Assembly (NCBI GenBank): GCA_036925085.1
Contig: JAUPFP010000067.1
Coordinates: 124,001-188,000 of the forward strand
Direction of reading: 5' to 3'
Length of the DNA: 64,000 bases
Origin: Brachycybe producta
Lineage: Eukaryota > Arthropoda > Diplopoda > Playtdesmida > Andrognathidae
Positions 57,112 through 64,000 of the stretch are shown here, piece by piece; position 1 is the first letter of the stretch; each line of letters starts with the position of its first letter. The notes beneath the pieces are model-generated. The model saw only the letters and a program-made list of their open reading frames with translations. It was not told the origin of the DNA and made no database searches. The translations under genes were made by a program, and so were the position numbers.

Positions 57112-57291
57112 AGCTGAAGATGAACATTTTCCAGCTAAAGATGAACATTTTCCAGCTAAAGATGAACATTTTCCAGCTAAAGATGAACATTTTCCAGCTG
57201 AAGATGAACATTTTCCAGCTGAAGATGAACATTTTCCAGCTGAAGATGAACATTTTCCAGCTGAAGATGAACATTTTCCAGCTAAAGATGA
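57112..57291. repeat. Minisatellite, 21-bp unit (GATGAACATTTTCCAGCTGAA), ~8.5 copies
   Basis: Nearly exact units, varying only CTGAA/CTAAA. The (MNIFQLK)n frame is a by-product of the 21-bp period. Confidence 0.95.
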
Positions 57292-58574
57292 AATATTTAA
57301 AAAAAATGTAAATCCCTGTTAACTTAACAGGGCTTTACATCTTAAACTAAAATGAATTTGATTTTATTCAATTTATTTCTTGTACTGTTTATCAATCCAG
57401 TTTTTTATTAACTAGATATAGTTAATGTTTAGCTATTAATCAAATTAGCATATAAAATCCTTAAGAACTTCATAAAGTTTTACCTCCTGACACTTAATAA
57501 AACGCTTCAACATTTAATTAAAAATGTAGCTATAGTTAAACTCATTTTCAATTCACTATAACCACTAATGGTCAATTATGTTCAGTTGTCATTTTGTTTA
57601 TAAATTTCTTATTAAATTATCTCAAATAAAATTAATTAAATACAAAAAAAGGCTTCTTTCCTCCCCTAAAGGCAGATAAATAAAATACATAAACTCGTTA
57701 AAAGAAACTATACACACATCCAGGTGATAAAACACACACACACAAATAATTAAATCCTTTAACTAAATAAATGAGCAATTAAAATACTAATAAAAAAAAT
57801 TAGAAAAGGGTAAAAAAAATTCCGAAATGTATTTTTCTTTGAATGGATTCATTTTGTTTGTACTGATTTGAGAGTTGAATGGGGAGGAAACATGTTGTGT
57901 TTATTAAACACAAGTTAAAAAAAAAGATACAAATTAAAACATGAGCTATGGTTGAGTGAACCACCAAATTAATGTCACACGCCAAGGCTAATTATTTGTC
58001 ACAATTTAATATATTTAATATAAAGAAAAGACAAAACAACAATAACAAGTCTCTCTCTCTTTCTATCCTCTAACCAACCAACCAAATAGAGAAAAAAAAA
58101 AAAGGACAACAAAGGTCCATATCAGGAAAGCGGAAAATCATATTCACACAAGACAATCAAAATTGTATATTTTATAATATTTTGCTATTGTTTAAGAGTT
58201 TATTTATAGTGTGGGTGGTGGCACCATATCTAAACTGGAAGGGGGTGGAGAGGGAAAGACCCCCTGGACAATAATAAATAGGGAAGGGAGAAATTAATTG
58301 CTTCTTCTGTTGTTGTTTTTCTTCTCGAAATTATAATAAACACGAAAACATTTGGCACCATATTAAATCTAGTTTGAATTTTCAGTCATTTTTAATATAA
58401 AATACAATATTTTGGTTATCTGTATTGATGCAGGTCATAACCTCCCTCCTCCACCTTTTTGTTTTCATAAGGAGAACAATATATGTAGCCTCTATTCAAC
58501 CTCTTTGAACCGACCAAAAGTGGTGCAGATGTTTCAGATTGATCTTCATCTCATCATTTATATTTTAAAACGGT
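57292..58574. other. No gene recognised
   Basis: AT-rich low-complexity DNA, CA and TC microsatellites, short frames only. Confidence 0.35.
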
Positions 58575-58666
58575 GGCGCTGATTCAGCGCCAAACTGAAT
58601 AAGTGCCAAATTGAAAAAAAAACCACCATAAATTGGCGCTTATTCAGTTTGGCGTTTGATCAGCGC
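58575..58666. repeat. GC-rich hairpin (GGCGCTNATTCAG...)
   Basis: GGCGCTGATTCAGCGCCAAA and CTGAATAAGTGCCAA pair with TTGGCGCTTATTCAGTTTGG and CGTTTGATCAGCGCT. Outer AAAACGG/CCTTTTAAAA-like bases extend it slightly. Confidence 0.75.
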
Positions 58667-59055
58667 TCCTTTAAAACCAGGAGCCTCAATGACAATAAAA
58701 TATAACATGGTCCTCCTTGCATCTTGCAATGGCAACACCTCATAGCGCCCTCTATATTACCATAAAAATAATATAGATTAAAATTATATTAAAATCCAAC
58801 TAATTGGACACATTTGACATTTTCGCAAGGCTAAACCCCTCCCCCCCCCCCGGAACAAAACAATTGAATTTTGGACGCAGATTTTCTTTTTTTTCTCCTT
58901 CAATTTTTAAGTCACAGCTCATTTTACGATTAGTCAAGTCTGCATATTTTATATATTTATAAATAATATAAATGGTGAAATATATTTTGATAATAGAAAA
59001 TATTTGCCAGATGTCAGAGGGCGTCCTTTCACCTCCCCAACTTTGGTCTCTTTTT

Positions 59056-59091
<36 letters not shown>

Positions 59092-59429
59092 GGAGAACAA
59101 TTTGAAATTGTCGTTTGGTCGGTTATCATTGTTGTCAAATGGGCTTTTATGATAGGGCCGGCTATCAACCCCCACCACCACCACCTTTCCCCATTTTGAT
59201 ACATCAAACTTCTTCTCTCTTTGATTTTTAATCAAAAAGATGGAGAGAAAAAAAAAACAGATTTTTCTCTTTTTCAATGGATAAAATAAGTACTTATTTT
59301 GACCATTGATTTTCATCTAAGAAGTTATGATTGTTATGAATTTATGATAATTTATTATTGCCAAGTGGTTTTTATGCAATATTATCAAATAAAAATATTA
59401 TCAATATTATCAATTAAAAATTTAGACCT
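58667..59429. other. No gene; (TC)n run
   Basis: TC microsatellite at about 59061-59090 and AT-rich DNA. Confidence 0.35.
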
Positions 59430-59870
59430 TGTAATTTTTTTCATTTTTATATTATTTCAATTACATCTTCTTATTTTTATACATTCCAATTTTCTCCTTA
59501 ATTTCTACATATTTCAATTAAATTTTTAATTTTTATGTAATTTTAATTAAATTCTAAATTTTTATACATTTTAATTAAATTCTAAATTTTTATACATTTC
59601 AATTAAATTGTAAATTTTTACATATTTTTAGTAAATTTTAAATTTTTATATATTTCAATTAAATTCTAAAATTTTTATATATTTCAATTAAATTTTAAAT
59701 TTTTATATATTTCAATTAAATTTTAAATTTTTATATATTTTCAATTAAATTCTAAAATTTTTATATATTTCAATTAAATTTTAAATTTTTATATATTTTC
59801 AATTAAATTTTTATATATTTCAATATATTTTTTAATTTTTACATATTTTAATAGATTTTCAAATAGTTAT
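59430..59870. repeat. AT-rich tandem repeat, ~28-bp unit
   Basis: About 14 loosely conserved units of ATTTCAATTAAATTTTAAAT plus TTTTATAT. Confidence 0.75.
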
Positions 59871-61063
59871 CAACATTAAGTATGGCATGATTTATTTAAA
59901 CATTGTTTAAAATTAATTAAAATTATTTCGATTTAATTTAAATTAAATCAGATTTTCAATACGAAATTATTTTTGATTTATAAAATATGGAATATTATTT
60001 TTGTTTGTGGTAACAAATGAGACAAGAGAGAGTCTGTGTGCCCACAGCATTTTTTTTATTGCTGTTTGAGGGTTTGAGAATCCAGTGTGGCCCGTGGGTG
60101 GAAGATGAGACATGTGGAACCCAAAAATCCCAAAGAGACAGGGCACATTATCCACCCATAACCAATATATCCTAAAAAAAATTTATTCCCAACCCAGAGA
60201 TTAATTTGCATAATTGAAAATGCTTTCATACACCCAATATATAATAAAGTACTTGTGGGTACACAAGATTTTTTTTTTTGACATCAAGGTCCAGAAATTA
60301 TGCAAATTCGTCTCCCATCCCAGATTTTAAGCCCAACCCTTTATATATAATATTATTAGAAAGATATGCAAACAACTTATTTTTGTGTGTCTCCTTTACC
60401 CTCAAACACACCAAAAAAAAAACAAGTCTACACCTTTCTTAAGGAAGGGTAACCCGAGGGAAGAGGTGCCCCACCTCCTAGTGACTAACCTCCAAAAAAA
60501 AAAACAGACGCGACAAAAATATATACAACAAAAAAAATCAATAACAAACTTGTCGCGTGTGTCAGACACAAAATTCTCACGATTTTTCTATTCATTCTAT
60601 TATTGAGGCACGTGTCTGTGTCATACAAACACACACAAAAAAGAGGGTCAAAGGACCAATATATCCATAGTGACCCCCCATCATCTGAGAGGTTTTGAGT
60701 CATAATCCCCACCTTGTCCACAAGGAGAGAACAGAGTTCAGATTCCCCAGTTTTATCTAAAAATTTCCTCAAACCCTCTTTTTTTACATAAAAAAATTCA
60801 AATTTAGATCCATTTGGACCCATTTTTGAACAAAAAAAAAACCCGAAAAAGGGGGGGGGGGGCTAAAATTTTGAATTGATAATGGGGCTGAAAATGGTCA
60901 TACAAATGGGGAAATAATTCTATATTTATAGAAATTTATTGAAATTTTCAATATAACAATATTAGAAATTTGTATAGAAAAAAAAATCTCATAAGGTTTC
61001 CAAAAATATATTTATTTTCAGAGGGGTGGAGACAGAGAGAGGGGTGAGGTAGTGCACCCAGGG

Positions 61064-61066
<3 letters not shown>
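59871..61066. other. No gene recognised
   Basis: AT-rich; homopolymers and short frames only. Confidence 0.35.

Positions 61067-61139
<73 letters not shown>
61067..61139. repeat. (TC)n microsatellite, ~36 uninterrupted units
   Basis: A pure CT/TC run of about 73 bases. Confidence 0.95.
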
Positions 61140-61143
<4 letters not shown>

Positions 61144-61719
61144 ACCTGCGTCTATAGTCTAGAATGATGCCTCTTTACCCCACAATTTAAACAGGGGTGG
61201 GGATGATAAACCCTCATAGTGTTCCACATATAAAAAAAAGTGTATAAAACTGCAGAAGGTTTTTTTTTTGTGCAAAAATCCCAGACATCCACGGGCTCAT
61301 TGGGTGGAGACAGATGAAAATCATAAGACCCAGAGATGGGAGGGAGGGAGGGAGGGTAGACAAATTCGAGGGTTAGGGAGAAGATTGTTGGTGAGGTACA
61401 GTCTTATTGTAGCTCATTACAACAAAAAAAAAAGATGTCTGACTTGAGTGTGGAGTTGTGTTAGAGGGTAAAAAAAAATATAAAGCTAACTCCTAAAAAA
61501 AAAAAAAGAGGTGGCTGTGTGGGGGTGAAGTCTAGCCCCTGGGTCTTAAAATGCTAAACAAAAACAACAACAGTAAAAAAAAATTGGCTAACTGGAGATG
61601 TAGACGCATTTATTGTTGCATGAATTTCATCTCAAATTTGCATAATTTTAGTCTTTTTGTTCAATTCGAACTTTATCTTCAGCTGTTAACTGTTAGTACT
61701 TTTCTTTTAGTATTTTTTT
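61140..61719. other. No gene recognised
   Basis: Low-complexity DNA with GGGA and poly-A runs. Confidence 0.35.
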
Positions 61720-62290
61720 TTTATTTTTATTAGCTCTTATTTAGTTTAGCTTTTGTAAAGTTTTATTTCTTGATCAGTTTTGTTCTTGCTCTGTTTAGCT
61801 CTTGTACAGATTTAACTTATGGTTTAGTTCAGCTCGTGACCAGCTCAGCTCAAGTCCGGTCTTGCTCATAAGTTCAGCTGTTGGTCAAACAGCTCACGTG
61901 AATTTCCATTTATGACAAGTTCAGCTCTTGTTAAACTCAATCAGCTCTTATGAAGCTCAATTCTGCCCTTGTCCAGCTCTTATTCAGTTCAACTGTGCTT
62001 TTATCCAGCTCAACTCAGCTGTTTTCCAGCTCAACTCAGCTGTTTTCCCGCTCAACTCAGCTGTTTTCCAGCTCAATTCAGCTGTTTTCCAGCTCAATTC
62101 AGCTGTTTTCCAGCTCTTGTCCAGCTCAATTCAGCTCTTGTCCAGCTCAATTCAGCTCTAGTCGACTTCATCTCTGGTTCAGCTAAGCATTTATCGAGTT
62201 CAACTTGAATGATAGCCAGTTCAGATCAAGCCCAGCTCAATTCGTGTCAGTTTTTTTCTAGTTTTACAAAGTTCCATGTCCAGTTTAACT
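61720..62290. repeat. 21-bp minisatellite core (CAGCTCAACTCAGCTGTTTTC) in a wider AGCTC-rich field
   Basis: Clean 21-bp units from about 61990 to 62165, flanked on both sides by decayed AGCTCTTGT/AGTTCAGCT units. The three open frames (such as SSTQLFS) come from the repeat. Confidence 0.85.
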
Positions 62291-63442
62291 GTTAGTAGTT
62301 TCTGCAAACACTTTAGCATTTATTCAACCAATAAAATATCCTATACATATCTGAATCTTTTTCTAATGCTTCAATGATTGCTAATTTGCTACAAATACAA
62401 AACAGGCCAAAATATAAAGATCTTTCTTTGATATAAAAAAAAACAACAACCTCAACACGCAATTCTTTGAAATGCTCCATTGACCACATTGAAAGTTATT
62501 GGATTCTTCTGAATCTGATATCAAAAACAACTGGCCCCCCTTTTCTTTTGCAAGAAGAACAAAAAGGAGGCCACATGTGAGCTTTCTTCCCTGAGACAGA
62601 TAGAGATTAACAGCAGGTGTTGAATGAGAAAGAGGCGACAGCTTAAAAACTTCAGTTGGCTGGCTGGCCACAACAACAGAAGGTCCTCATCATCCTCATT
62701 CAAAGTTCATGAACCCTCTAAACTAGAAAGGCCAGACGTTATAATAGCTGACTATATAGGATAGAGAATGAATTGAGGGAGACCTGATGGTGATGGTGGT
62801 ACCCATGTAACCCCCCCCCCCTTTCTATTCCCTATTTTTGCACCTTATGCATTTAACATCATTGGCTACTATTTAGCCCTTTTATTGAAAAAAATATAGG
62901 CCTATATATACATTTTTATATTTAGCAACTAAACTAACCGAATAAAAGGTTTAAACTAAACAAAAGGTTAAATACTGACAAAAGCAAAGAATAAAAATCT
63001 GTTGTTGCCAAATTATATCAAACATCTGGATGACGTGTGTGTGTCATGAAGTGACGTCAGCCACGTACGGTTTAAACCTCATATTATACAGTTATGATTA
63101 TCATAGGAAAGGGGGGGGGAATTGAAAAAAAAAGGACAACTGTCATATTTACTGACATGCGAAATGTCAAAATTCACAATAGGCTATTAATGGACAAAAA
63201 TCACGATATGATTGGCTTTTAAATAGTCAGCTTTTTAAGGATATACACAGATGCTCAGAATATTAAAATTGAATATTAAATAAATATAACCCCCCCCCTC
63301 TCTATAAATATGAAGTTCCAGATTTGAGTAACTGAAAAGTGAAAAAAACAAAACACAACAAGTCCTTTATCTTGACAGACCCTCCCCCCCCCTCTCAGGG
63401 CCCTGGGAGGGTCCACATTTTGGTCTAAAAGGTGTATTTGTG
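62291..63442. other. No gene recognised
   Basis: Includes a less AT-rich segment (62440-62760) with overlapping minus-strand frames of 60-96 codons that match no family I know, and TGACGTCA near 63053. Confidence 0.35.
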
Positions 63443-63649
63443 ACAGGCAATTAGAAATCGGAGAGAACTTAAGTTGGCTCCGCCCATATTATGACGACCG
63501 GCAATTTCTAATTGGTTTGTTATGTGGTTCGACGTTGAAAAGGGCGGAGCATGTGACGTCAGACTACATAACCAACCAATTAGAAGTTGCCGGTCGTCAT
63601 AACAAAGGGCGGAACCAACTGAAGTTCTCTCCGATTTCTAACTGTCTGT
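63443..63649. mobile_element. Family M MITE, copy 10
   Basis: ACAGGCAATTAGAAATCGG and CGATTTCTAACTGTCTGT ends; 8-bp flanks TATTTGTG and TATTTGTA match at 7 of 8. Confidence 0.9.
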
Positions 63650-63866
63650 TATTTGTAAGGTCGGAGTTGAGCAATTTAAAATGAGAAAATTATATACCAA
63701 AAATTATTCTTGTCAACTTTGTGTCCAAAAAATATATAAATTTTTATCAAAAAATGCAATAAAAAGTTCATTTTAAAATATATTATCAGCATGAAAACAT
63801 ACTTTTAAGTTAAGCAGTTAATTACTCTTACTAGTTTCAAAAACACCTTTATACGTTGTACACACA

Positions 63867-64000
63867 TGAGTTAAATGAATTCCAAATTAAATGTGTTTAG
63901 GTGAATTTATACGGAATCCAGTTAAGGACATGAACACCAAATAAAAATTGACTTTAATTATTAATATTTTAAATTGAAATACTAAATCAATATTTTAATG
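63867..64000. mobile_element. Family P element, cut by the window edge
   Basis: CATGAGTTAAATGAATTCCA, ACGGAATCCAGTTAAGGACA and ACACCAAATAAAAATTGAC, starting at the same point as the copies at 34463 and 53795. Confidence 0.7.

Noticed and set aside
57120-57311. MNIFQLK repeat protein
   Set aside because: A 21-bp minisatellite read in frame.
62381-62703. Minus-strand frames of 60-96 codons
   Set aside because: Less AT-rich than surroundings, but no family motif, no convincing splice sites and two overlapping frames of similar length.

Overview
This is a gene-poor, AT-rich, repeat-dense eukaryotic window, most likely from an arthropod. Three things support that. Genes are split by GT-AG introns into short exons. 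Much of the rest is foldback (MITE-like) DNA transposons, SINE/LINE insertions and minisatellites. The plus-strand gene at 47.3 kb reads as the N-terminal part of Scabrous, a secreted Notch-pathway modulator best known from insects. A complete RAD18 gene is also present, which to my knowledge is missing from Drosophila. I cannot name the species.

Left part (1-18 kb), three minus-strand genes. Positions 12-365 hold the first coding exon of a glycine-rich protein starting MGNEES, which continues beyond the left edge. Positions 5132-9811 hold a ten-exon RAD18 (RING, UBZ4 zinc finger, SAP, acidic/basic tail); one splice junction has a one-base phase conflict that looks like a lost G. Positions 11262-18003 hold the 3' ten exons of a Rab-GAP-type TBC protein whose TBC domain runs into a C-terminal WD40-like propeller interrupted by a ~450-residue serine-rich low-complexity segment. 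Its 5' exons were not found.

Middle (18-46 kb): no convincing exon was found. It holds tandem arrays of 20-61 bp units (the largest about 1.9 kb of a 27-bp unit), a ~1.06-kb near-perfect hairpin, hAT-like, TTAA-flanked and long-TIR MITEs, SINEs, and transposons nested up to three deep.

Right part (46-64 kb): a TATA box near 46544 and the first coding exon of scabrous (47344-48162, plus strand), ending in a phase-0 donor. About 2 kb inside the presumed scabrous intron, on the minus strand, lies a short exon (50171-50395) resembling the C-terminal domain of FAIM. The rest is repeats and AT-rich DNA; the later scabrous exons (fibrinogen domain) were not seen.

No operon-like cooperation is implied. 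RAD18 and the TBC gene lie head-to-tail on the same strand about 1.45 kb apart. All exon calls come from reading splice sites and frames by eye. Family assignments rest on remembered motifs, not on searches.
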